From contig JAHBWE010000008.1 in NCBI GenBank assembly GCA_019637155.1, positions 124,001 through 188,000 on the forward strand: a DNA stretch of 64,000 nucleotides. The letters run 5' to 3'. This document shows, piece after piece, positions 7,063-17,200 of this stretch; positions within the stretch are counted from its first letter, which is position 1; each line of letters begins with the position of its first letter. The stretch comes from Labilithrix sp. (GTDB lineage: Bacteria > Myxococcota_A > Polyangia > Polyangiales > Polyangiaceae). The translations under genes were made by a program, and so were the position numbers. The notes under the pieces were generated by a model. It saw only the letters and a program-made list of their open reading frames with translations, had not been told where the DNA came from and made no database searches.

Positions 7063-9030
7063 ATGGGCGGAACGATGCGGCGGTCCGGCGTCGCGCAGAC
7101 GGTGACGGACTCGCACGAGCAGACCTCGCCCGCGCCGCCCGTCGCGCCGTACGCCGCACAGGCGCTGACGCCCGCGCCGCCGGCGACGATCGCGGCCGCG
7201 CCGCTCGGCGCCACGATCGCGCAAGGGCCCGCCGCGCAGACGGTCTCGTCGGTGCTCGCGCCGGGCGTCGTCGTCGCCGATCGCTACGTGCTCGAGCGCG
7301 AGATCGGGTCCGGCGCGACGGCGGTGGTGTGGCGCGTCCACGATCGACAGCTCCGGCGCGACGTCGCGCTCAAGGTCTTCTTCGTCGACGACGTCCACGG
7401 CCGGAAGGCGAACGAGGTCAGCTCCGAGGCGCAAGCGTCGAGCTGGATCCGGAGCGACCACGTCGTCCGCATCCACAACGCGTGCGTCGACGCGAAGCTC
7501 GGGATCGTCGCGATCGACATGGAGCTCTGCGCCGAGTTCGGCGACGACGGCGCGGAGCACTTCGCGACCGAGCTCGGCGCGCTCGTGCCGCGCGCGAGGC
7601 CGACCCACGCCGAGGTGCGGGAGGCCGCGCGCTGGGTGATGGAAGCCGCGCTCGGCGTCCACTCCGCGCACACGCGCAACGTCTTCCATCGCGACCTCAA
7701 GCCGGCCAACGTCCTCGTCTCGCACGCCGCTCGCCGCGCGCAGGTCGCCGACTTCGGGCTCGCGGCGTACGAGATCTCACGGCCGGACGAGGCCGGACCC
7801 GCGAAGGCGCGCACCGTCGCGGTCGACATGTCGGCCGGTCGCTTCCTCGCCGGAACGCCGGAGTACATGGCGCCGGAGCAAGCCCGCGGCGTGCCGCGCC
7901 TCGATCCCGACGGCAACCCGCAGCATCGCGCGCTGCTCCAGGGCATCGACGTGTACGGCCTCGGCGCCGTGCTCTTCGAGCTCCTCGCCGGGCACGCGCC
8001 GCACGACGCGGGGCCGGACGCGGACGTCATGACCGTCGTCGCGAAGGCGGCCGCGAACCAGGTCCCGTTCGACGCGCTCGCGCGCCGGCGCGTCCCGCGT
8101 CGCCTCCGCGCGATCGTGCGGCGCGCGCTCGACACCGATCCGACGAAGCGCTTCGCGACGGCGAAGGACATGGCGGCGGCGCTCCGCGCCTTCCTCGACG
8201 ATCGCCCCTTCCCCGGAGAACGCGGCCTCTTCGGCGCGCTCTACCTCGCCGGCCGCCGCCACCCCGGCCTCGTCGCGTCCGTCGTCGCGTCGATGCTCTT
8301 CCTCGCGCTCACGATCGGGCTGTCGACCTGGCGCCTCCGCGCGCTCGACGCCGAGCTCGACGACGGCGACCGCCGCCTCGCCGCGCTCGAAGCGGAGACG
8401 ACGCGCAAGCAGCAGGAGATCACGGACCTCCAGAAGCGGATCGTCGAGAACCAGGAGACCGCGCGCCAGCAGGCGCAAGCGGCGGCAGAGAGCGCGCAGT
8501 CGCTCGCCGACAGCCTGCGGAAGAAGGCCGAGACGGCGGGCTCGGAGGCGGAGCGCCAGAAGCTCCTCCTCCGCGCGAAGGAGGCGAGCCTCCAGGCGGA
8601 GAAGGAGCACGGCAAGGAGCTCGTCGCGCAGCACGAGACCGAGGTCGCGCAGCTCCGGTTCGAGCGGGAGATGGCGCTCAACGAGCAGAAGCTGAAGCAC
8701 CAGCAGGAGACGACGAAGCTCCACACCGAGCAGGCGCAGTCGATCCAGCAGCTCCGCGACGAGCACGCGAAGGAGAAGCAGCGCATCGAGGGCGAGCACG
8801 CGAAGGAGATCGCGCGCCTCAACGCCGACCACGCGACGGCGATGAAGCAGACCGACGAGAGCTACCGCCGCGACATCAAGCGCGTCGAAGACGAGCGCGA
8901 CAAGCTCCGCGCCCGCGTCGCGCAGCTCGAGTCCGCGCCAGCCCCCACGCCCGCGCCCGCGCCGGTCCCCACCCCCACACCCGGCCGCGAGGAGCCGCCG
9001 CGCCGCCGCCTCCCGCCGACGGTCCGCTGA
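7063..9030 (+). CDS. Membrane Ser/Thr protein kinase with C-terminal coiled coil
   Basis: 655 residues. The N-terminal ~70 residues are Ala/Pro-rich. The kinase domain spans about 75-385: glycine loop EIGSGATAVVW, catalytic Lys K104 (ALKVF), HRDLKPAN with D211, DFG with D230, then GTPEYMAPEQARG. One TM segment (about 404-426) is followed by a long charged coiled coil (about 430-625, Gln/Glu/Lys/Ala-rich) and a Pro-rich tail. The topology places the kinase in the cytoplasm and the coiled coil in the periplasm, where PknB-type kinases carry ligand-binding domains. A second ATG at 7072 is an alternative start. It converges with the metalloprotease gene, leaving 28 bp between stops. Confidence 0.93.
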   Translation: MGGTMRRSGVAQTVTDSHEQTSPAPPVAPYAAQALTPAPPATIAAAPLGATIAQGPAAQTVSSVLAPGVVVADRYVLEREIGSGATAVVWRVHDRQLRRDVALKVFFVDDVHGRKANEVSSEAQASSWIRSDHVVRIHNACVDAKLGIVAIDMELCAEFGDDGAEHFATELGALVPRARPTHAEVREAARWVMEAALGVHSAHTRNVFHRDLKPANVLVSHAARRAQVADFGLAAYEISRPDEAGPAKARTVAVDMSAGRFLAGTPEYMAPEQARGVPRLDPDGNPQHRALLQGIDVYGLGAVLFELLAGHAPHDAGPDADVMTVVAKAAANQVPFDALARRRVPRRLRAIVRRALDTDPTKRFATAKDMAAALRAFLDDRPFPGERGLFGALYLAGRRHPGLVASVVASMLFLALTIGLSTWRLRALDAELDDGDRRLAALEAETTRKQQEITDLQKRIVENQETARQQAQAAAESAQSLADSLRKKAETAGSEAERQKLLLRAKEASLQAEKEHGKELVAQHETEVAQLRFEREMALNEQKLKHQQETTKLHTEQAQSIQQLRDEHAKEKQRIEGEHAKEIARLNADHATAMKQTDESYRRDIKRVEDERDKLRARVAQLESAPAPTPAPAPVPTPTPGREEPPRRRLPPTVR

Positions 9031-9058
9031 TCGCGAGCGCCGGAGAGCCGCGCCGGGA

Positions 9059-10345
9059 TCAACGCCGGACGATTCGTCGATCGCCGCTGCGCTCGCCCGG
9101 CGCGAGCGTCCATCCCGGCTCGAGGCGGAGCGTCCAGTCGCGACGCGAGAGCGACACGAACGCGCGGGCGCTCGCGCGGTCCTCGAGCATCGCGCCGTCC
9201 TCCATCGTCAGCTTGCCCCACGGCGCGACGAGCGTGCGGCTCGTGTAGACGACCTGGTTCGACGCGAAGGCGTGCACCTTCCGCGGATCGAAGCTCCCCG
9301 AGGTCACGGTGGTGAGGTCGATCGCGAGGACCGGGCCCTCCACGAGCGCGACCCGCCACGCACGGAGCCGCACCTGGCGCTCGGCCTCGCGCGTGTCCTC
9401 GGCGGTGCCGAGCGCGATGCCGCCCCAGCGCTCCGCGTCGCCGGACGCGGGGACGTCGACGCGCGCGCGACGCGCGAGGAGGGCCCCGAGATCGGAGTCC
9501 TTCCCGAGGCCGCGGCGCCAGTCGTCGCCGGTGCGATCGAGCAGGTATCCATAGAGCGGGCCGCTCACGTACGCGAAGCTGCGGACGAAGCCCGAGGTCG
9601 CCTGGCGCCGCGCGCGCACCGCCGCGACGGCGTCGGCCTCGCTCGTCCCGCTCGCGCGCGCGCCGGTGTACTCCGCGAGCCCTTCGTGGATCTCGAGCGC
9701 GTTCTCGCGCGCCGCCGCCTCCGGGAACGCGCGGCGACGCGCGGCGCGGAAGGCGAGCGCGTCCGCGATCGCGGCGGCGGCGACGGGCGGCGACGCGATC
9801 GCGGTCTCGAGCGCGTTCCATTCGAGCTGCAGCCAGTAGCGTCCGTCGCGGGTGTCGAGGTGCTCGTTCGGCTCCCCCGCCGCGACGAGCCCGAGCGCCG
9901 GCTGCACGCGGTGAAAGGCCTCGTGCAACATGAGGCGGCGCCGACGCGCGGCGTCTTCGGCGAAGTCGTCGTCCCACATCACCATCGTCCACCGCGTCCC
10001 GCTCCACTCGACGGAGGTGTTCGCGATCATGTCGTCGTCGCCGAGGCGCCCGACGAACACGCCGTCACGCGCGGCGAGCTTGCCCTGCGCGTCGCGCTCG
10101 TTCGCGACGACCTGCCGCGTGCCGGGATCGACGAAGAGGAACGGACCCGCGAGCGAGCGGCCCCAGAGCTTGCCGCCGTCGGCCGCGGCGAGCCCGGCGT
10201 ATTCGTCGAGGTACGATCGCGCGGTCGCGAGCGGGATCGCGCCCGTGCCCGCGACGCTCCGCGGCGATCCCGTCGCGACCTCTTCGACGCGGCACGCGCC
10301 GAGGGCGGCGCCGAACACGAGAACCGCGAAGGCGAAGGCACGCAC
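9059..10345 (-). CDS. Putative zinc metallopeptidase lipoprotein (HExxH)
   Basis: 428 residues, GTG start at 10345, lipobox GAALGAC with Cys18. LHEAFHRVQPAL contains HExxH (H141, E142, H145). About 80 residues later, near residue 225, HEGLAEYTG offers a Glu suitable as a third ligand, an arrangement typical of gluzincins. I do not recognise a named family. The C-terminal third (about 300-428) looks beta-rich. The gene starts 36 bp after the M16 peptidase gene on the same strand, so the two are probably co-transcribed and may work together in the envelope. Metal binding is predicted only from the motif. Confidence 0.75.
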   Translation of the reverse strand: MRAFAFAVLVFGAALGACRVEEVATGSPRSVAGTGAIPLATARSYLDEYAGLAAADGGKLWGRSLAGPFLFVDPGTRQVVANERDAQGKLAARDGVFVGRLGDDDMIANTSVEWSGTRWTMVMWDDDFAEDAARRRRLMLHEAFHRVQPALGLVAAGEPNEHLDTRDGRYWLQLEWNALETAIASPPVAAAAIADALAFRAARRRAFPEAAARENALEIHEGLAEYTGARASGTSEADAVAAVRARRQATSGFVRSFAYVSGPLYGYLLDRTGDDWRRGLGKDSDLGALLARRARVDVPASGDAERWGGIALGTAEDTREAERQVRLRAWRVALVEGPVLAIDLTTVTSGSFDPRKVHAFASNQVVYTSRTLVAPWGKLTMEDGAMLEDRASARAFVSLSRRDWTLRLEPGWTLAPGERSGDRRIVRR

Positions 10346-10381
10346 GCGGGCCCGTTCTAGCGGAAGATCGACGGTCGGCGA

Positions 10382-13237
10382 CTACTTCGCGGCGGCCGTC
10401 GTCTCCGGCTTCAGCTCGCCGAGGATGTACTGCGTCTTCGAGAGGTACTTCTTCGCCGCCGCCTTGATCCGATCGGACGTGACCTTCTCCGTCATCGCGG
10501 AGATGTCCTGGATCTGCTTCGGATCGTCGCCGTAGACGTACGCGCGCTCGAGCTCGCGGAGCCAGAAGGAGTTCTCCTTCAGGTCGGTCTCGTGCGCGCG
10601 CTTGCGCATCTCCTTGATCTTCGTGACGTAGAGGTCGCTGACGCCCTGGGCCTGGACCGACTGGATCTCGTCGAACACGGCTTTTTCGAGCTTATCGACG
10701 TTTTCGGGCGAACAGCCGAAGCTGACGTTGAACGAGTACTCCGCGCGCGGCCGGCGCGCGATGCCGCCGTTCGCGCCGACGCCGTAGACGCCGCCCATGT
10801 CCTCGCGCAGGACCTCGCGGAGGCGGATCCGCAGCGCCTCGCCGAGCATCTTCATGTCGTTCTCGGTGTCGCGCGTGAACTTCTCGTTGCCGTGGAACGT
10901 GAGCATCACCCTGCTCTTCGGCTCGCTCCCCTTGGTGATGACCTTCTTCGCGACGCCGGACGGGCGCGCGACCTTGGGGTCCTTCCACGTCTCCTTGCGT
11001 CCGCTCGACGGCAGGCTTCCAAGGTAGGTCTCCACGAGCGGCTTCAGCTTCTCGAGCTCGACGTTCCCGACGAAGAGGAACGTGAAGTCGCCGGCGTCGC
11101 CGAAGCGGTCCTTGTAGATCGCGAGCGCCTTGTCGAGGTCGACCTTCAGCAGGCTCTCCGGCGTCGTCGGCTGACGGCGGAGGTGGTTCTGCGTCGAGAA
11201 GAGCGACATGTCCTCCAGGAACGTGCTCTCGGGCGAGAGGCGGCGGTTCTTCACGCGCTCGGTCTCACGCGCGCGCCAGCTCGCGAACGCGCTCTCGTCC
11301 TTGCGCGGGGCGGTGAAGGTGAGGTGCACCATCTGCATCAGCGTCTCGAGGTCGTTCGGCGACGCGTTGCCGGTCAAGCCCTCCTCGAGCTCGTTGATGC
11401 GCGGATTGAGGGACGCGATCTTCCCCGCGAGCGACTTCCGGAGCTGGACCGCGTCGACGGGCCCGATGCCGCCCTGGCTCACGATCGTGTCGGCGGCGCG
11501 CGCGGTGTCGAAGTCGGCGTCCTTCACGAGGGAGGTGCCGCCCGGCGAGAACGCGGAGAGCTTCACCTCGTCGTTGGCGAAGGTCGTCGGCTTCACGACG
11601 ACCCGCACGCCGTTCGACAGCGTCCACTCCGTGACGCCGATCTCGGCGATCGACTTCGTCGCGGTGACCTTCCCCGGCGCCGGCGCCTTCGCCATGAGCG
11701 GCACGCCCTCGCCGCCGTCGTCGTACGGCTTCACGTCCTTCGCCGCGAGCTCCTTGTCGAGCGCGGAGAACGTCTCCGGCGTCGGCTTCACCATCTTGGG
11801 CCCGCCCGCGACCGCGAGCACGTGGCTCCCCTTCCCGAGCGTCTTCCCGAGGACGTTCAGCTCCTCGAGCGTGATGGTGGGGAGCATCTCCTCCGCGAGC
11901 GCGAGCTCCTTCTCGGGGCCCGGCATCGCCTCTTCGGTGAGGAAGTTGCGGACGATCTCGGCGGAGAAGACGCGCGAGTCGCGCTTGTCGTACTCCTTCA
12001 CGTGCTGCTGGAAGTTGCGGAGGGTCGACGCCTTCGCGCGCTCGAGCTCGCTCTTCACGAAGCCGTGCTTCTCGACGCGGAGGAGCTCCTCCCGGAGCGC
12101 CGCGTAGCCGGCGGGGATGCCGTCCTCCTTCACCGTCGCGTTCTGGCTGAAGACGTCGAGCGAGCGGACTCCCCCGCCCGCGTACGACATCGCGCTCAAG
12201 AACGGCGCGTTCGGCGCGCGGCGGATCTCGTCGAAGCGCGCGTTGAGCATGCTGTTGTAGAGCTGCTCGGTGAGGACGCGGCGGTAGTCCTTCGCGCTCT
12301 TGTGCGGCCGCTTCGGCAGCTTCGTCATCACGCTGATCGACGTCGCCGTCATCTCGGGATCGGTCTCGATGCTGTAGAGGTCCTGCGCGTGCGCCGGCAC
12401 CTCCGCGAGCGCGCGCGGCTTCGCGTTCTTCGCCGCCGGCGGCAGGTTCGAGAACTCCGCCTTGATCTGCTTCTCGATGTCCGCGGCGGTGAAGTCGCCG
12501 ACCGCGATCACCGCCATGTTGTCGGGGCGATACCAGTCTTTGTAGTAGCGATAGAGCGTGTCGCGCGACGCGGTCTTCAGGATCTCCGGCTTCCCGATCG
12601 TGATGCGCTCGGCGTACTTCGATCCGTGGAAGAGGACCGGCGCGCGCTTGTCGAAGAGGCGCATCCCGGCGCCGCGGCCGAGCCGCCACTCCTCGAGGAC
12701 GACGCCGCGCTCCTTGTCGACCTCGACCGGGTCGAAGGTCACGTCGCCGGCCCAGTCGCGCAGCACGTTGAAGGCCTTCGCGAGGATCTCCGGTTTGTCG
12801 GTCGGGACCTGCAGCGTGTAGACGGTCTCGTCGAAGCTCGTGTACGCGTTGAGGTCGGCGCCGAACCGCACGCCGCTCTTCTCGAGGAAGTCGACGATCT
12901 CGCTCTTCGGGAACCGCTTCGTCCCGTTGAAAGCCATGTGCTCGACGAAGTGCGCGAGCCCGCGCTGGTCGTCGTCTTCCAGCACCGACCCGGCGTTCAC
13001 CGCGAGCCACACCTGCGCGCGCGCCTCGGGCTTCTTGTGCGGGAGGATGTAATAGGTCAGCCCGTTCTCGAGCTTCCCCTTCGTGACGCGCGCATCCATC
13101 GCGAGCGGCGGATCGCTCTGCTCGGCCGCCTGCGCCGCCTTCGCGCCCGGCGGCGAAGCGACCGGCGCAGCCGGCGGAGGACTGCCACCACAGGCGGCGA
13201 GGAGGAGAAGAGCGGAGACGGCAACGAGTCGACGCAT
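10382..13237 (-). CDS. M16 (insulinase/pitrilysin-type) peptidase, lipoprotein
   Basis: 951 residues. Lipobox LLLLAAC near residue 16 is followed by a Pro/Ala linker. The first M16 domain carries the inverted zinc motif HFVEH (H96, E99, H100) and a distal Glu in VVLEEWR about 80 residues later, so it is probably active. A second, non-catalytic M16 half follows from about residue 530. The size and arrangement are those of PqqL-like periplasmic M16 enzymes. It would degrade peptides at the cell envelope. The HExxH lipoprotein gene lies just downstream on the same strand. Confidence 0.93.
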   Translation of the reverse strand: MRRLVAVSALLLLAACGGSPPPAAPVASPPGAKAAQAAEQSDPPLAMDARVTKGKLENGLTYYILPHKKPEARAQVWLAVNAGSVLEDDDQRGLAHFVEHMAFNGTKRFPKSEIVDFLEKSGVRFGADLNAYTSFDETVYTLQVPTDKPEILAKAFNVLRDWAGDVTFDPVEVDKERGVVLEEWRLGRGAGMRLFDKRAPVLFHGSKYAERITIGKPEILKTASRDTLYRYYKDWYRPDNMAVIAVGDFTAADIEKQIKAEFSNLPPAAKNAKPRALAEVPAHAQDLYSIETDPEMTATSISVMTKLPKRPHKSAKDYRRVLTEQLYNSMLNARFDEIRRAPNAPFLSAMSYAGGGVRSLDVFSQNATVKEDGIPAGYAALREELLRVEKHGFVKSELERAKASTLRNFQQHVKEYDKRDSRVFSAEIVRNFLTEEAMPGPEKELALAEEMLPTITLEELNVLGKTLGKGSHVLAVAGGPKMVKPTPETFSALDKELAAKDVKPYDDGGEGVPLMAKAPAPGKVTATKSIAEIGVTEWTLSNGVRVVVKPTTFANDEVKLSAFSPGGTSLVKDADFDTARAADTIVSQGGIGPVDAVQLRKSLAGKIASLNPRINELEEGLTGNASPNDLETLMQMVHLTFTAPRKDESAFASWRARETERVKNRRLSPESTFLEDMSLFSTQNHLRRQPTTPESLLKVDLDKALAIYKDRFGDAGDFTFLFVGNVELEKLKPLVETYLGSLPSSGRKETWKDPKVARPSGVAKKVITKGSEPKSRVMLTFHGNEKFTRDTENDMKMLGEALRIRLREVLREDMGGVYGVGANGGIARRPRAEYSFNVSFGCSPENVDKLEKAVFDEIQSVQAQGVSDLYVTKIKEMRKRAHETDLKENSFWLRELERAYVYGDDPKQIQDISAMTEKVTSDRIKAAAKKYLSKTQYILGELKPETTAAAK

Positions 13238-13307
13238 GGGCGAGTGATACCCCTTTCAGGGCTCGGGCGGAGCCCGAAACGACGGCGGACGAGCGACGAG
13301 TGCTACG

Positions 13308-14114
13308 ATGATCGTCATGCAGCGGTTCCCCGGTCGTGGAGCGCCTCCCGTCGATGAACGGATCGTCGCGCCGGGCTCGCGTGCCGAGATCCTCGAGGGG
13401 CAGCTCGTGTTCGCGCCGCCGTCGGACGAGAACCATGCCGTTCCTCACGCCGACCTCGCCTACCTGCTGCGTGCGCACGTGAAGCCTGGGTTCAGCGTCG
13501 CCGTCGACATGCTCACGCGGACGAGCGTGCCGAACGACTTCGCGCCCGACGCGAGCGTCTTCGAGAGCGAGCGCGACGAGGTGACGGGCGGCCGCCGCCT
13601 CGAACAGCTCGCCTTCGAGGTCGTGAACGAGCAGTCGCTGGCCACGCAGACGACGAAGGCGCGCCAGCTCTCCACCCGCGGCGTGCGACGCATCTTCGTG
13701 CTCATCGTGAAGAAGCGAAAGATCCTCGAGTGGGCGCCCAGCACCAACGCCTGGGCCGCGACGCCGCTCGAGTCCATCGACGACCCATGTTTCGTCCGCC
13801 CCCTCGACGCCCGCGCGGTGTTCAGCGCGATCGACGCCGACGAAGCCGTCCTCCGCGCCCTCGCGGCCAAAGGCCATCCGTTCCTGGACTCTCTTCGCGA
13901 AGAGAGCCGCGAGGACGGTCGAGAGGAGGGGCGCGAAGAGGGGCGCGAGGAGGCCATGCGCGAGGTGCTCCTACGACAGATGCACCTCCGCTTCGGCGAC
14001 CTCCCGCCCACCGTCGCCCAACGACTCCGCGACGGCACGGTCGACGACCTGACGCGCTGGACCGATCGCGTCATCACCGCGACGAGCATCGACGACATCT
14101 TCACGGCCTCCTGA
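13308..14114 (+). CDS. Uma2-family nuclease-fold protein with Rpn-like C-terminal tail
   Basis: 268 residues. The first ~190 match the Uma2 (DUF820) family of PD-(D/E)xK-fold proteins: EILEGQLVF, FAPDASVF with the likely catalytic Asp, and QLAFEVVNEQS with the Glu. The last ~70 residues consist of a run of DGREEGREEGREE repeats and LLRQMHLRFGDLP...RLRDGTVDDLTRW, the helical tail usual in Rpn/transposase-like PD-(D/E)xK nucleases. This is an unusual combination of two related families. The start is ATG 13308 or the second Met at 13317. Uma2 genes are often abundant and mobile; the cellular role is unknown. Confidence 0.8.
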   Translation: MIVMQRFPGRGAPPVDERIVAPGSRAEILEGQLVFAPPSDENHAVPHADLAYLLRAHVKPGFSVAVDMLTRTSVPNDFAPDASVFESERDEVTGGRRLEQLAFEVVNEQSLATQTTKARQLSTRGVRRIFVLIVKKRKILEWAPSTNAWAATPLESIDDPCFVRPLDARAVFSAIDADEAVLRALAAKGHPFLDSLREESREDGREEGREEGREEAMREVLLRQMHLRFGDLPPTVAQRLRDGTVDDLTRWTDRVITATSIDDIFTAS

Positions 14115-14288
14115 GCGCGCGCAGCTCGTCGGCGCCGCACGACCACCGTCGAAGCGAGCGACAACGCGAGCCCGAAGCGAAACCCACCAGTCAAGAGGAC
14201 AGCGACTCTCGGGCGAGAGGGCGCCGCCCCCGCCGCCCGCGCCCCCGCGGCTCACATGGAAGAGAGCGACGGAGGCCGAGCGAGCCCC

Positions 14289-17200
14289 TCAGCCCACCGC
14301 GATGCCCAGCGCCTTCCGCAGCGCCAGGTACTGCTCGCTCACCGAGAACATGATGAGCTCCTTCAGCTTGTCCGGCGGCGGGAGGTCGCCGGGGAGTTGG
14401 GGCTCCGCGGCGATGATCTTCTTCGCGATCTCGAGGTCCGCGCAGAGCAGGAGGCCCGCCCGCGCGCCCGTGACGTCGACCGCTTGCATCCAGCGCTTCA
14501 GGTCCGCCTTCGCGCCGTCCTCGATGAACTTGTGGACGACGAGGCGGAGCGAGTCGCGCTCGACCGGCTGCATGTACTTCACGAACTCGGCCGCCGTCAT
14601 GTTCACCGCCTGCGCCATCTCGGCGGGGACGTTGAACTCCGGCTGGATGATCTTGATCGCCGAGAAGAAGACGACCTTGAGCTCACCGAGCGTGGGGAAC
14701 AGGTTCTTGATGTAGTGCTCGCCGCGGTAGTAGCTGAGGTGCTTGCCGACGATGAACGTCAGCTCCTGCGGCGTGTACCCCGTCAGCACGTTCTGACCCG
14801 CGACCGACGCCGGGGGGCGCGACGGAACGGCCAGGAGCGCGCCCGCCACGTCGTTGCGGACGTAGAGGTCCGGGAGCTGGATGCCGAGGACCTGCGCCGC
14901 CCAGCCGAACGTCTTCGCGAACGTGACCGTGCTCGTGGCAGGGTCCTGCTTGAAGCGGCGATCGAGCACCGGCAGCTGCTTCGCCTTCGCGAGGGCCTGC
15001 GTCTTCGCGACGATCGCCGCGGGCGTGACCATCTCGAAGATCTTGCCGATGAAGATGTTCTCGTCCTTGTGGAAGAGGTTCTTCACCCACTGCTCGTTGT
15101 CGAGCCGGCTCTTCACCTGGATCATCGCGCGCGGGCGATAGTCCTCGAAGAAGCGCTGCTCCTCCTCGTCCGCCTTGTGGAGGAACGCGAGCGCGGAGCA
15201 CATGCACCACGCGCGATCGTAGTCGTGCATCTTCAAGGCGAGCTTGTAGAGCGCGCGGTACGGGTCGACGCGGAGCGGGTCCTTCTGGAGGACCTGCGAG
15301 TGCTCGCCGACGGCCGCTTCGAGCTGGTCGGTCGACTCGTAGAGCTCGGCGAGGATCTGGCGCTCGACCGGCTCGTCCTTGAACCGCGTCGCCATCTTGA
15401 ACGCCTCGATGGCGCTGTTGATGTCGGAGAGGCGGTCTCGGTAGATGAGGCCGAGGTTGTGCCAGAGGTTGAACTCGAGGTCGGGGTTGCCGGCGTTCGA
15501 GGTCGAGAGGCGGCGCAGCATCTTGCGGAACGCCCGCTCGAGCTGCTTCCAGTCCTTCTGCGCGGTCAGGATCTTGTTGATGCGCTCGAAGGCCTCGAGG
15601 TAGCTCGGGTTCAGATCGAGCGCCTCGTTGAACTGCTCGACCGCGCGATCCTGGTCCTGCATCTTGTCGCGGTAGAGCTGCGCGATCGTGAAGATGAACT
15701 TCGCCTTGCGGGCGTTGTCCTTCTCCATGTCGGCGATGGCCTGGATCGTGTCGATCATCTTGGCCCAGTTCTGCGTCGCCTCGTAGAGCGGCAGCATCTT
15801 GTTGAGGAGCGGCCGGTTGTCCGGCTGGAGATCCTTCGCGTCCTCGAGGGCCTCGATCGCCTTCGCCGGGTTCTTGTCGTTGTCCTGCCAGATGTCGGCG
15901 ATGTCCTGGAGGACCTTGAAGCGCTCGTCGCCGTCGACGATCGAGTCGAGGATCTGGCGCTTGTAGTGGACGACCTGCTTCCAGTCCTTCAGGTCGGTGT
16001 AGATGCCGACCATCGCCTCGAGGGTGGGGCGGTGCGACGCGTCGACGCCGAGCGCCTTCTCGAAGTTGTTGATCGCCTGCTTCGCCTGCCCCTGCTCACG
16101 CTTGATCGCGCCGAGCTTCGAGTAGACGTCCGCCCGCTCCTCGGTCTGGTCCTCCGAGAGCGCGGTCAGCACCTTCTGGAAGTTCGTGAGCGACGCGCCC
16201 CAGTCCTTGAGCCGGAACGCGACCTCCGCGAGCCCGCGGATCGTGACCTGATCGGTCAGATCGAGCTGGTGCGCGGCCTGGTAGGCCTTGTGCGCCTTCT
16301 CGTCGCGACCGAGCGCGGCGGTGACCTGACCGAGCTTGTTGTAGAGCGAGTGCTGCTCGCCGCGGTCACGCTTGCCCGCCTTGCGGGTCAGCATGTCGAG
16401 GAGCGGCTCCGCCTTCTCCCACTCCTCCTTGACGATGTACTCGTCGACGAGAGGCATCGCCGCCTCCTCGTTCTCGGGGTCCGCCTCGAAGGCGGCCTCC
16501 CAGGCGAGGACGGCGCTGTCGTGATCGCCGAGCATCTCCTCGCGGAGACGACCGAGCTCGCAGAGCAGGCGCGCACGCTGGCGCGGGGCCGGCGTGTAGC
16601 TCTGCTCCTGATCGATGTAGCGCGCGGCCTTGTCGTAGTCCGCGTTGTCCATCGCGATCTGGCGCAGCGCGCCGAGGGTCGCGATGTGCGAGGGATCGAG
16701 ATCGAGCGCCATCTCGAAGCGGTCCTGCGCGGAGACGCGGTCTCCGAGCTTCTCGTCGAGGGCCTTGCCGATCTTGTAGTAGCTCTCGACGCGCTGCTTC
16801 GTGTCCTGCGTCAGCTCGGCGACGCGCGTCATGTAGTCGATCGCCTGCGAGGCGTCGCCCTGCTTGTCGTAGAGCTTCGAGAGGGCCTCGAGCGCGGGGA
16901 GGTTCACGTCGTCGAGGTCGACGATGTTCCGGTACGCGTCGATCGCGCGCTCGGTGTCCTCGATCTCGTCGGCGTAGACCTGCGCGATCGAGGCGTAGAG
17001 GTCGATCTTCGTCTTGCGGTCGAGCGTCGCCGAGATGTGGCGCTCGTAGACGTTGATGAGCTCCACCCACTGCCGGAGCTTCCGGTAGCAGCGCTCGAGC
17101 GCGAAGTAGGCCTCCTCGTGGTTCGGGTCGATCTCGAGGACCTGCTCGAGCCGCTGCGCCGCGATGTCGGCCTTGAGGAAGTGCTCCTCGTGGATGTTGG

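Noticed and set aside
13258..13280. Hairpin GGGCTC/GAGCCC upstream of the first Uma2 gene as a terminator
   Set aside because: Only a 6-bp stem without a T run; it is upstream of both divergent genes, so termination there makes little sense.
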